A stretch of 23,533 nucleotides of DNA. Origin: CAZVED01 sp964626205. Lineage in GTDB: Bacteria > Patescibacteriota > Patescibacteriia > SG8-24. Each line of letters starts with the position of its first letter. The first letter of the stretch is position 1. Made by a program: the position numbers and the translations under genes. Under the pieces are notes generated by a model. It was given only the letters and a program-made list of their open reading frames with translations, made no database searches and was not told the DNA's origin. Below are positions 1 through 6,744 of this stretch, piece after piece. The DNA is taken from the NCBI GenBank assembly GCA_964626205.1, contig CAZVED010000013.1:1-23533 (forward strand). The letters are read 5' to 3'.

Positions 1-378
1 GATGGTCGACGGTACGCTGTGCAGTGCAAGAAGTTCATCACACAAAAAGTACGACCGCACGATGTACGCGATTTTTACGGCGCCATGGGGGATCGACAGA
101 TCAACGGAAAAGGATTTTTCGTCACGACGAATATCTTTACGTTCGAGGCAGAGCAGTTCGCTGAAGGTAAGCCAATGGAACTTATCGATGGCGCGAGGCT
201 CATCGAGATTATTCGTCAAAGCGGCGTGACAGCAGACAAGCCATCGGCTCCGCCTGTGAGTGCACCGTGCCCTGACTGTGGAGGCAAGGTCGTCGTGCGT
301 TCGAATAAGAAGAATGGCGAGCAGTTCTATGGTTGCTCGAATTTCCCGAAGTGTCGGTATACGAAGTCGATGAAATAG
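1..378 (+). CDS. Mrr-type restriction endonuclease with C-terminal topoisomerase zinc finger (3' end only)
   Basis: The reading frame is open from base 1, so the N-terminus lies outside the window; about 125 residues are visible. They begin DGRRYAVQCKKF, matching the end of the Mrr/PD-(D/E)XK core in which a Q-x-K motif (here Q8-C-K10) supplies catalytic residues. It continues with GFFVTTNIFT and MELIDGARLIEII, the usual closing segments of the Mrr_cat domain. After a short Pro/Ala linker comes a four-cysteine zinc ribbon (CPDC ... CSNFPKC) of the topoisomerase C4 type, a known fusion in bacterial restriction-endonuclease-like proteins. Family role: cleavage of modified or foreign DNA, possibly type IV restriction. 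Substrate specificity and the full domain order cannot be read from this fragment. No methylase partner is visible downstream. Confidence 0.8.
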   Translation, partial: DGRRYAVQCKKFITQKVRPHDVRDFYGAMGDRQINGKGFFVTTNIFTFEAEQFAEGKPMELIDGARLIEIIRQSGVTADKPSAPPVSAPCPDCGGKVVVRSNKKNGEQFYGCSNFPKCRYTKSMK

Positions 379-399
379 CGTGAGGCGAGACACCTTCTT

Positions 400-428
400 T
401 TGACCTTCATGCAATCCTAAGCTACCGT
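400..428 (+). promoter_or_regulatory. Predicted sigma70-type promoter
   Basis: TTGACC (400-405), a 17-bp spacer and TACCGT (423-428) sit about 38 bases before the start of the membrane-protein gene at 466. This gives a leader of roughly 31 nt. Confidence 0.55.
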
Positions 429-465
429 TTCCCCACAAAGCTCCTTCCAGAAAGGCCCGCAAGAA

Positions 466-1038
466 ATGCCCAAGTTCCGTGACCGAACCGTCTCCATCGC
501 CGCGTTCGCTCTCACTGCCGTCATCGCCATGGGTTCCGCCCTCCTCGCCGTTCCCATGGGGATCTTCGTCTTCTCCTCGGGGTGGCTCTGCGGCAACCTC
601 GCCTCCGCGATGTTCGTTCCTGCGCTGCCGGGACAAAACTACGCTTGGCCGTTCAGCGCGGCCATCGGCCTCCTGGCAGACAGTGGCTTCAGCGATTCCG
701 CCAAAGAGGTCATCGGCTTTCTCGGTCTGGGCGGGGGTGTTCTCGCTGCCGCGCTCATCTGCGGCGCCATCCTGAGCCTCCCGCAGGTCGTCTTCGCCAA
801 GGTCATGTACGGCGTACGGTTCCGCAAGAAGCATTGGTGGTGGACCATCCTCGCCAACACCGTCTATGCCCTGAGCTTCGGCATCATCGGCATGGCGGCG
901 TTCATGAGCTCCTTCTCCGTGAGCTTCGGCGCCTCCGCTGGCCCTGCCATGCTGTTCCCGGTCTTCATCGCCTTCGTGATGCTCTGCATCACCCAGCACG
1001 CCATCAACCGGCATGCGGCCCGGCAAACGGGGGAGTAG
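466..1038 (+). CDS. Hypothetical membrane protein, four predicted helices
   Basis: This 190-residue protein has hydrophobic segments at about 10-37, 85-112, 126-150 and 157-177, with a short basic N-terminus and a basic C-terminal tail (NRHAARQTGE). A cytoplasmic basic patch (RFRKKHWWW, about 118-126) precedes the third helix. I do not recognise a family. It has its own promoter about 38 bases upstream and a terminator immediately downstream, so it looks monocistronic. The AAAGG about 10 bases before ATG is a weak ribosome-binding site. Codon usage is GC-rich like most neighbours. Confidence 0.75.
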   Translation: MPKFRDRTVSIAAFALTAVIAMGSALLAVPMGIFVFSSGWLCGNLASAMFVPALPGQNYAWPFSAAIGLLADSGFSDSAKEVIGFLGLGGGVLAAALICGAILSLPQVVFAKVMYGVRFRKKHWWWTILANTVYALSFGIIGMAAFMSSFSVSFGASAGPAMLFPVFIAFVMLCITQHAINRHAARQTGE

Positions 1039-1042
1039 TCTG

Positions 1043-1070
1043 CACCTCGCTTCATGCGGGGTGTTTTTTT
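1043..1070 (+). terminator. Intrinsic terminator
   Basis: CACCTCGC / GCGGGGTG (one G-U pair) with a TTCAT loop, followed by seven T. It lies right after the stop at 1038. Confidence 0.85.
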
Positions 1071-1100
1071 ATGCCTAATGCCGTGCTACCATGCCACTAT

Positions 1101-1200
1101 NNNNNNNNNNNNNNNNNNNNNNNNNNNNNNNNNNNNNNNNNNNNNNNNNNNNNNNNNNNNNNNNNNNNNNNNNNNNNNNNNNNNNNNNNNNNNNNNNNNN
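1101..1200. other. Assembly gap of exactly 100 N
   Basis: Bases 1101-1200 are all N. A round 100-N run is the usual scaffold placeholder for a gap of unknown size, so genes on either side may not be true neighbours. Confidence 0.97.
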
Positions 1201-1485
1201 GCCGAACAGATGGGAAATATCGGGAGCGAGGTCGGACGCTCTCTTGCTTGGCGCGAAAAAGGCAATGCTGAGTATGCCGAAAAAGCTTTCGTGCGTTCCT
1301 TGGAGCTTTTGGACCTGACGCTTGCCGATGATCGTTGGCGGGGGACGAAAAGGAACGAAGTCGCTCGGGCACGGGAGTCTTGGTGCGAGACGTTCGAGAG
1401 TCCGGCGGTAGATGCGTCCGCTGTGGCCCTATCCCGATATTTCGGTGCTTTTGCTATTTCGGCTCGAATGCAGAAGGGGTTGTAA
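1201..1485 (+). CDS. Conserved hypothetical protein, C-terminal part (5' end lost in gap)
   Basis: The frame is open from the gap to TAA at 1483-1485, giving 94 residues. The motif GNIGSEVGRSLAWREKGN followed by a helical stretch (EYAEKAFVRSLELLDLTL) resembles a small conserved hypothetical that I recall as frequent in CPR genomes; its function is unknown to me. The visible part is predicted to be wholly alpha-helical and soluble. The true start is not in the assembly. It is followed by a separate promoter for the next gene, so it ends its transcription unit or stands alone. Confidence 0.7.
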   Translation, partial: AEQMGNIGSEVGRSLAWREKGNAEYAEKAFVRSLELLDLTLADDRWRGTKRNEVARARESWCETFESPAVDASAVALSRYFGAFAISARMQKGL

Positions 1486-1534
1486 AAAATAAGGCGAATT
1501 AAGCACGCCGCGAAAAGACTTGTCCCCAGCCGAC

Positions 1535-1563
1535 GTGAAATCCGAGCAAAAAAGTGCTATACT
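1535..1563 (+). promoter_or_regulatory. Extended -10 promoter
   Basis: GTGAAA (1535-1540), 17 bp, then TGCTATACT (1555-1563, -10 TATACT). The expected start site near 1570 gives a leader of about 34 nt for the gene at 1604. Confidence 0.65.
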
Positions 1564-1603
1564 TAGCGTATTAAGAAATCCATGAACATAAAGAAAATAA
1601 ACT

Positions 1604-2257
1604 ATGGATATGCTCACGTCAATCGGTGAACAGCTTATGATGTCGTTCGCCAGCATTTGGGACCAGGTTGTGATGTGGCTTCCGCGCGTTTTGGGCGCGG
1701 TCGTCATTCTGCTCGTCGGCGTCTGGGTCGCCGGCATGCTCCGTGACCTCATGAAGAAGCTGCTCGACCTTCTCAAGGTCGAATCCCTTGTCGGTCGCAT
1801 CGAGTTGGACCGCAAGATCCAGTCCGTTGGCATCTCTGCTACCGTCACGCAGATGCTCGCTGGCCTCGTTTACTGGATCGTCTACCTCATCTTCCTCTCC
1901 GCAGCAGCATCGGCGCTCGGCATGGAGGTGGTGACGTCCTTCATCAGCATGATGATCGGGTACATCCCGTCCATCCTCGCTGGTCTCGCCATCATGGGCA
2001 TTGGTGTGCTCGTCGCGGACGCGCTCACGGGCGTGCTCAGCAACGTGCGCCTCGGTCAATCGTACAAGATGGTCGTGCGCTGGTTCATCCTCGTTGTCGC
2101 CTTCATCACGGCGATCGACCAGATCGGCATCGACATCTCGTTCCTCACTGGAAACATCCAGATTCTCGTCGCTGGCGCATCGCTCGCGCTCGGCTTGGCC
2201 TTCGGCCTTGGCGGCCGCGACCACGCGAAGGCGTTCCTCGACAAGCACCTCGCGTAA
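1604..2257 (+). CDS. Small MscS-related membrane protein (conserved TM-helix type)
   Basis: The 217-residue protein has five or so hydrophobic stretches (about 28-47, 82-105, 115-140, 157-175, 182-205). It ends with the Gly/Ala-rich segment LALGLAFGLGGRDHAKAFLD, which resembles the pore-lining TM3 region of MscS (AFGLGG-type motif) and the 'conserved TM helix' family (PF05552). It stops just after that helix, so the cytoplasmic beta and alpha/beta domains of canonical MscS (about 286 residues) are absent. A role in mechanosensitive ion conduction is therefore inference; it may need a partner subunit. No Shine-Dalgarno precedes the ATG. A strong terminator follows at 2282. Confidence 0.8.
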   Translation: MDMLTSIGEQLMMSFASIWDQVVMWLPRVLGAVVILLVGVWVAGMLRDLMKKLLDLLKVESLVGRIELDRKIQSVGISATVTQMLAGLVYWIVYLIFLSAAASALGMEVVTSFISMMIGYIPSILAGLAIMGIGVLVADALTGVLSNVRLGQSYKMVVRWFILVVAFITAIDQIGIDISFLTGNIQILVAGASLALGLAFGLGGRDHAKAFLDKHLA

Positions 2258-2281
2258 GCAGGGGGGCTTCGACAGGAGAAC

Positions 2282-2312
2282 GACCCGGGCATCGCACCCG
2301 GGTCTTTCGTTT
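2282..2312 (+). terminator. Intrinsic terminator
   Basis: Perfect 8-bp stem GACCCGGG / CCCGGGTC (2282-2289 / 2297-2304) followed by TTTCGTTT. Confidence 0.85.
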
Positions 2313-2495
2313 GTGTGTCATTGCGAGCGGGTCGTACTCGGTCGTACCATCGCCGTGTCATTGCGAGTGGGTCGTACTCGGTCGTACCATCGCCGTGTCA
2401 TTGCGAGTGGGGCTGTACCCAGTCCCCGAAGCAATCCCGAACATGAACGGGATTGCTTCGGGCCGATGAGTACATCGACCCTCGCAATGACACAC
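2313..2495. repeat. Palindromic (MITE-like) repeat element with 15-bp terminal inverted repeats
   Basis: The ends match exactly as inverted repeats: GTGTGTCATTGCGAG (2313-2327) and CTCGCAATGACACAC (2481-2495). Inside lies a second perfect 15-bp inverted pair, CCCGAAGCAATCCCG (2425-2439) and CGGGATTGCTTCGGG (2448-2462), around an 8-base loop. The sequence resembles the widely dispersed 'GTCATTGCGAG ... GAAGCAATCC' palindromic repeats of many bacterial genomes. It lies between a terminator and a promoter and holds no credible gene. The left arm is tandemly amplified (separate entry). Confidence 0.85.
2315..2410 (+). repeat. 40-bp direct tandem repeat within the palindromic element
   Basis: The unit begins GTGTCATTGCGAG at 2315, 2355 and 2395, an exact 40-base period. 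Copies 1 and 2 (2315-2354, 2355-2394) differ at a single base (C2328/T2368). Copy 3 matches for its first 16 bases and then becomes the palindrome arm. Units include GTCGTACTCGGTCGTAC. Confidence 0.9.
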
Positions 2496-2527
2496 ACGAA
2501 GCAGCTCTTTCCGTAAAGCCGTTTTTT

Positions 2528-2536
2528 TGCTATACT
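2528..2536 (+). promoter_or_regulatory. Extended -10 promoter for the 2562-6681 operon
   Basis: TGCTATACT at 2528-2536, identical to the element at 1555. The -35 region (near 2508) is weak. Predicted start near 2543, 19 nt before the first ATG. Confidence 0.6.
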
Positions 2537-2561
2537 TCCTACTAACATAACCTCACGCACT

Positions 2562-2627
2562 ATGGCCAAAGGCAACAACGCCCAGCAGAAGACCAAGAAG
2601 AAACCGAAGAAGGGCAAGGGCAAATAA
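2562..2627 (+). CDS. 21-residue Lys-rich small protein
   Basis: ATG at 2562 opens a 21-codon frame (MAKGNNAQQKTKK...) closed by TAA at 2625-2627. It has ten lysines and several glycines and no acidic residue, so it should be highly cationic and disordered, suited to binding nucleic acid or ribosomes. It is the first reading frame after the TGCTATACT promoter and ends ten bases before the next gene. I recall similar MAKG-type Lys-rich mini-proteins in related genomes, but name no family. It could instead be a leader peptide for the operon. Confidence 0.55.
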   Translation: MAKGNNAQQKTKKKPKKGKGK

Positions 2628-2637
2628 CCATCGCATC

Positions 2638-2901
2638 ATGACCTTCAGCGCTTCCATCCTCTTCCTCGTCATTCTTGGGATGACGGTCCACGCGCTCGTC
2701 GGTCGCTCCATGAACATGCAGGGCGCCGCGCTGCCGACGAACAAGAAGGACAAGGCTCTCCGCATCAAGGAGATTTTTGACCGTGCGAAAGAACGGCTTG
2801 CGCACTTACGCAAAGAGCGGCAGGAGCTCGTTGCTGCCGTCGCAGCGCGTGCAGACGAAGCCCGTCTTGCAGCTGCAAAGAAGAAACTCGACGACGTATG
2901 A
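2638..2901 (+). CDS. Small membrane-anchored coiled-coil protein
   Basis: The 87-residue product has one N-terminal hydrophobic helix (about 4-21, SASILFLVILGMTVHALVG). A highly charged heptad-like helix follows from about residue 36 to the end (RAKERLAHLRKERQELVAA). This predicts a membrane anchor with a cytoplasmic coiled coil. The stop overlaps the ATG of the kinase-like gene as ATGA (2898-2901), implying translational coupling. No family recognised. A partner or scaffold role for the next protein, whose N-terminus is also charged and helical, is inference. Confidence 0.7.
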   Translation: MTFSASILFLVILGMTVHALVGRSMNMQGAALPTNKKDKALRIKEIFDRAKERLAHLRKERQELVAAVAARADEARLAAAKKKLDDV

Positions 2902-4622
2902 GGAACGCCGAACGACGGAACGGAGGAAACGCGGCGGAGCGGGGTGCGGAGCGCCGCAGCGAACGCGCGGAAGCAGCCGAGTCGCACGAGCAGCTCATCG
3001 AGCTGTCGGACAAGGAAATCACCGACGCCATTCATCAGTCCGAGATGGAAAGCGAGCGTCTTTTTGAAGGCGTCGAGGCCGATCTTGGCGGTGACGCCCC
3101 GCTGGACTTCAAGGACTTCATGACCGAAGCGCAGCGCAAGCTCGCGGAGAACAGCGCGGAAATGCGCCGTGTCGCAGAGGAAGCGCGGGCGGAGGCGGAG
3201 CAGGTGATGGAAGTCGATGCGTCGGAGATGGTAGAGGTCTCGCCGGAAGAGGAGCTTGCCATGAAGGTGGCAGAGCTCATGAAAGTGGCGGAGAAGAACC
3301 CGCACGCGGCCATGGATGTGCTCGTGGAGGCTGGCGAAGAGGTGACCTTTGAGCAGAAGATGACGGTCGTGCGCACTGCGCTCGACGCAGACCCGAGCGT
3401 CTGCGCCAAGTTCGACGCGCTCGGTCTCACGGAGGCGGAGAAGCGCGCGGCAGTGATGCCGTTCCTTCGCGAACAGCCGATGATCTTCTTCGCCGTGATG
3501 GATGGCGGCGCAATCGCGTTCACGCCGGAAGAGAAGAAGGCGCTCACGCAGGACGTCGTCGAAGAGCATCCGCAACTGTTCAGCGAGGCCGTGGACCGGT
3601 TCGCGCTGTCGCACGACGACGTTGTGGACGTCATCGGCGCGGCGCATCCGGATGCGCGCGAAACGCTGCTCGCAGCGCTCAAGATTCCCACCGAACAGGG
3701 GACGAAGCCACATATCGAACTGACGCTCGAGGAGCTCGCGTGGTTCGCGACCAAGGAAGAGACGAAGGAGGCGCGAGAGATTTTCGAGCAGGTCGAAACC
3801 GTGAACAAGGCCAGTCGTGAACTCATGCTTGCCGTCACTTCTGCATTTCCGGAGCGGGCACAGGCGGAGCGTGAGCGTTTGGATGCCGAGCAGATGCTGC
3901 GTCGCCGCATCATGCGCGTCGGCGAGATCGGTGCTGGGAAATCGAAGGACGAACAGAGTGCGAACAAGCCCTTGTACGTGACGCTCGACGGCAAGCCGCT
4001 TCCTGCCTGCTATAAGCCGAAGTCCCGCGAAATGCAGACACGGACCGGTATCGCCGAGGGTGAGGCCGTGGGGCGCGAGGTGCTTGCCGCGTTCATTGAT
4101 CGCGCGCTCAAGCTCGATATCGTTCCGCCGACGGTGCTGCGCGACGGGCCGGAAGGCATCGGCACGGTGCAGGACTGGAAGGTCGGCAAGATCGCGATGG
4201 CGGTGGAGGACCCGTCTGCCGAGAAACATAGCGAACAGCTCATGCGCGTGGCGTTCTTCGACTGGCTCACGACGAATTCCGACCGTCACATGGGCAACTG
4301 GATGATCAGCCCGGACGGCAAGCACCAGGCCATCGACAACGGTTCCATCTTCGGCAAGCGTGTGACGAAGTTCGACGGTCTCCGGTCCGTGCCGTCATAC
4401 TCGCTCGCCGGGCAACCGCTCACACCGGAACTTCGGAAGGCGGTGGAGGATCTCGCCGGTTCCAAGGAGGTCATGAAGGCGCTCAAGAAAGGGTTCGAGA
4501 CGACGCTGAACAAGGAAGATGCCGAGCGGTCATGGAAGGAGTTCGCGGCGAAGCTCGAACAGGTTCGGCAGGATAAGGACTTCGCCATTCAGAACTCAGA
4601 ATGGCTGGACTTCACCGGGTAG
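2898..4622 (+). CDS. PI3/4-kinase-like (protein-kinase-fold) phosphotransferase with long helical N-terminus
   Basis: The protein has 574 residues. Residues 1-330 are charged, helical and unrecognised. From about 345 to 565 lies a kinase-like domain: a candidate ATP-binding lysine in PACYKP (K373), a Glu in GREVLAAF, then the catalytic stretch NSDRHMGNW (N460, D462, R463, H464, N467) and a metal-binding IDNG (D480). This D-R-H-x-x-N plus I-D-x-G arrangement is that of the PI3/PI4-kinase superfamily and its bacterial relatives, and all expected catalytic positions look intact. The substrate (protein, lipid or small molecule) is unknown. No membrane segment is present. Translation is probably coupled to the preceding small protein through ATGA. 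HipA-like or CotH-like kinases are the alternatives but fit the motif order less well. Confidence 0.7.
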   Translation: MRNAERRNGGNAAERGAERRSERAEAAESHEQLIELSDKEITDAIHQSEMESERLFEGVEADLGGDAPLDFKDFMTEAQRKLAENSAEMRRVAEEARAEAEQVMEVDASEMVEVSPEEELAMKVAELMKVAEKNPHAAMDVLVEAGEEVTFEQKMTVVRTALDADPSVCAKFDALGLTEAEKRAAVMPFLREQPMIFFAVMDGGAIAFTPEEKKALTQDVVEEHPQLFSEAVDRFALSHDDVVDVIGAAHPDARETLLAALKIPTEQGTKPHIELTLEELAWFATKEETKEAREIFEQVETVNKASRELMLAVTSAFPERAQAERERLDAEQMLRRRIMRVGEIGAGKSKDEQSANKPLYVTLDGKPLPACYKPKSREMQTRTGIAEGEAVGREVLAAFIDRALKLDIVPPTVLRDGPEGIGTVQDWKVGKIAMAVEDPSAEKHSEQLMRVAFFDWLTTNSDRHMGNWMISPDGKHQAIDNGSIFGKRVTKFDGLRSVPSYSLAGQPLTPELRKAVEDLAGSKEVMKALKKGFETTLNKEDAERSWKEFAAKLEQVRQDKDFAIQNSEWLDFTG

Positions 4623-4671
4623 ACGTCATTATCACCATACGCATATGTTCAGCGAAGGACGACGGGCGCCG

Positions 4672-5019
4672 ATGCCCGATAACGAACAATCGAAAGAAAC
4701 ACCTATGAAATGGGTCGATCTCGTGCAATTCGATGCGGCTACGGAGAGCGGTAAGGCGTTGGTCCGTGCAACGTTCGACGGCACTGCCGTCCGCTTGGAA
4801 GGGGATGCTGCCATGACCGCGCGTCTTGAAAAGGACGGTGTCTTTTCTGTGGCGGAACAGCGCACGGTGCGCCCTGCGGACGGCGAGGTGTTCCTTACCG
4901 CGCTCGGTGAGGAGTATCGCAACGCGTACCTTTTCGCGACGGATGTGCGCGAGGGTGATACGCCCGTGCCATACGAAGCACCGGGTATGACGGACGCGCC
5001 GCCGGAGGACCGTCCATGA
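4672..5019 (+). CDS. Hypothetical acidic protein
   Basis: The frame runs to TGA at 5017-5019 and overlaps the pirin gene as ATGA. Possible starts are ATG 4645, 4672 and 4705. I chose 4672 because GAAGGA lies about 12 bases upstream; the conserved-looking part begins at MKWVDLVQFD (4705). From 4672 the product has 115 residues. It is soluble, strand-rich in its middle (GKALVRATFDGTAVRLEGD) and ends in an acidic, Pro-rich tail. No family is recognised. The overlap implies co-translation with the pirin gene, and a shared pathway is a reasonable inference. Confidence 0.7.
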   Translation: MPDNEQSKETPMKWVDLVQFDAATESGKALVRATFDGTAVRLEGDAAMTARLEKDGVFSVAEQRTVRPADGEVFLTALGEEYRNAYLFATDVREGDTPVPYEAPGMTDAPPEDRP

Positions 5020-5726
5020 GAGTCGTTTTTCATTCCGCCGATTCCCGAGGAACCGCCGATCACGGTTGGCTCCGGTCACGTTTCAGTTTCAGCTTCGCGG
5101 AATGGTACGACCCGGAGCGCATGGGGTTTGGTGCGTTACGCGTCATTAACGACGATTGGATCGCGCCGAAGAGCGGATTCCCGCGTCATGGTCATCGGGA
5201 CATGGAGATTATCACCATCGTCACGGCCGGCGCGGTGACGCATGGCGACAGCATGGGAAACACCGGCGCTGTCGGCGCGGGCGAGGTGCAGGTGATGACC
5301 GCCGGTACGGGTGTTCTGCACTCGGAGGCGAACGGCGGCAGCGACCCGCTGATACTCTTCCAAATCTGGATCCTCCCGCGCATGACAGGATCGTCGCCGC
5401 GCTACGACCAACGCGCATTCGCGCTGCCGGAATCGGGAACGTCGCGCTTGTTGGTCTCACCGGACGGCCGCGACGGGTCGCTCATGATTCATCAGGACGC
5501 GTTCATTCGTCGCGTCGCCGTCGCTCCGGGCGCGTCCATGGAGGTCGCGCTTGCGATGCCGGGCAACGGTGCGTATGTGCTTGTTGTTGCGGGACGGGCG
5601 CAGGTTGCAGGGGTCGAGCTTGGTCCGCGCGACGCTGTCGGTGTCGCGGAGGCGACGTCCCTCACCATCGAAGCGACGGAGGCGACGGACGTGCTCGTTA
5701 TCGAAGTTCCCATGCTCGGGGAGTAG
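5016..5726 (+). CDS. Pirin family protein (YhhW/quercetinase-like bicupin)
   Basis: At 236 residues this has the usual bacterial pirin length. The N-terminal cupin contains all four metal ligands of the family: H58 and H60 in GFPRHGHRDMEI, H102 and E104 in GTGVLHSE, with the typical VTHGDSMGN between them. The C-terminal cupin (about 150-233) is diverged, as in most pirins. Bacterial pirins bind Fe(II) or other divalent metals; some act as quercetin 2,3-dioxygenases and others as redox-responsive cofactors, so the reaction here is open. Cytoplasmic, no signal peptide. It starts within the stop of the preceding gene (ATGA) and is followed six bases later by the next gene. Confidence 0.92.
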   Translation: MRVVFHSADSRGTADHGWLRSRFSFSFAEWYDPERMGFGALRVINDDWIAPKSGFPRHGHRDMEIITIVTAGAVTHGDSMGNTGAVGAGEVQVMTAGTGVLHSEANGGSDPLILFQIWILPRMTGSSPRYDQRAFALPESGTSRLLVSPDGRDGSLMIHQDAFIRRVAVAPGASMEVALAMPGNGAYVLVVAGRAQVAGVELGPRDAVGVAEATSLTIEATEATDVLVIEVPMLGE

Positions 5727-5731
5727 CGCAT

Positions 5732-6232
5732 ATGTCGAGAACGGTCACCGTGAACGACACCATGCAGCGCGGCTACCGATACGCGCTCGTGGCACTTGCG
5801 GGGCGCGGGTTTCCTCCGGAGTTCCGCCCGAGCCTCACACCGAAGCAGATGCTCGAGCTCGGTGTTTTCGGTGGGCGGTACATGACGGATTGCCGCAAGG
5901 AGTTTCCTAAGTCCTGGTTCGTGAAAGCGAAACTCTCGCCAGTACACGACAAACGTCTCAACTTTTTCAAGGTAGACGCCTCGCAACCGCTCGCCGTGTG
6001 GCGCGCGAAGGGGTGGATCCACCCGCAGGATCCGCGCGGATGGTTCCAATGGTACTGCCGGTACTACATGGGCCGCCGCACGGATGATGACGCGCGGCAG
6101 ATCCGCCGGTGGAAGGCCATCGGTCGTCACGTCGCCGCGCTTGCAAAGCATTGTTCGCCTCGCGCGCTGAGCTGTCGCCCACGCCAGCGCCAAGCCTTAC
6201 TCCATTGGGCAATTGACTCTCGACGCATATGA
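5732..6232 (+). CDS. Conserved hypothetical protein (aromatic-rich)
   Basis: The 166-residue product starts at ATG 5732, five bases after the pirin stop. It contains strongly conserved-looking blocks: LTPKQMLELGVFGGRYMTD, GWIHPQDPRGWFQWYCRYY and LSCRPRQRQALLHWAIDSR. I recognise this as a family of uncharacterised proteins found widely in bacteria, with no known function. High Trp/Tyr/Arg content and several Cys (Cys in WYCRYY, KHCS, SCRP) suggest a compact soluble fold, possibly binding nucleic acid or metal; that is inference. Its stop overlaps the next start as ATGA. Confidence 0.8.
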   Translation: MSRTVTVNDTMQRGYRYALVALAGRGFPPEFRPSLTPKQMLELGVFGGRYMTDCRKEFPKSWFVKAKLSPVHDKRLNFFKVDASQPLAVWRAKGWIHPQDPRGWFQWYCRYYMGRRTDDDARQIRRWKAIGRHVAALAKHCSPRALSCRPRQRQALLHWAIDSRRI

Positions 6233-6681
6233 TCACACTCGACATCATCGGAACGTTTCTCATGCTCGCTGGCTTCATCGTCGGCCTCGGTGCGGTGACA
6301 GTCATCGACCTGCACGGCTTCCTCGGCCGGACATCGTCGTATTGGACGGTCGCAACGACGCGCACGCACAAGGTAACGAAGCCGCTCATTTGGCTCGGCA
6401 CGGTACTCGCCATCATCGGTGGCTTCATTCTGTACCGCGACCACGGACTCGTCGGCACTGCGCTGGCGCACGCGGTCATCGCCGTCGCGCTCATTCTGAA
6501 CGGGTGCTTCCTGAGCTTTGCGGTGAGTCCGTTCTTACTGCGGCGCGAGCGGGAAGGAAAGGATGCGGAACTGCTTCCGGCATCGTGGCAACGGCGCATC
6601 ATCGTGAGCTTCCTCGTCTCGTTCGCGGGGTGGTGGAGCGCAGTGTTCCTGCTTGCCGTGCACCTTACCTCGCGCTCCTGA
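6229..6681 (+). CDS. Small integral membrane protein, four helices
   Basis: This 150-residue product has hydrophobic segments at about 4-27, 52-68, 74-100 and 124-146. A conserved-looking motif links helices 1 and 2: VIDLHGFLGR followed by TRTHKVTKPLIWLG. Its histidines and arginines beside the membrane could bind haem or a substrate, but this is speculation. No family name is assigned. It is the last gene of the operon and ends just before a bidirectional terminator. Confidence 0.75.
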   Translation: MITLDIIGTFLMLAGFIVGLGAVTVIDLHGFLGRTSSYWTVATTRTHKVTKPLIWLGTVLAIIGGFILYRDHGLVGTALAHAVIAVALILNGCFLSFAVSPFLLRREREGKDAELLPASWQRRIIVSFLVSFAGWWSAVFLLAVHLTSRS

Positions 6682-6689
6682 CACCGCGT

Positions 6690-6731
6690 TAAAAAGAAAA
6701 ACCGTCACTCCCAAGCGGGGTGACGGTTTTG
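6690..6731. terminator. Bidirectional intrinsic terminator between convergent genes
   Basis: Stem CCGTCACTCC / GGGGTGACGG (6702-6711 / 6717-6726, one G-U pair), with A-rich sequence before (6691-6701) and TTTT after, so it can act on both strands. Confidence 0.85.
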
Positions 6732-6744
6732 TGTGCGAGTGGGA

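Noticed and set aside
1054..1200. Coding frame running through the N gap from 1054
   Set aside because: It begins inside the terminator of the preceding gene; only the part after the gap is supported.
2315..2410. Possible CRISPR array (40-bp repeats)
   Set aside because: The copies are directly adjacent with no spacers, only two are full, and no cas genes are near; this is a tandem duplication inside a palindromic element.
2553..4325. Long minus-strand open frame (590 codons) opposite the kinase-like gene
   Set aside because: Its translation is His/Arg/Leu-rich low-complexity typical of the antisense of GC-rich coding DNA, and the + strand holds clear kinase motifs.
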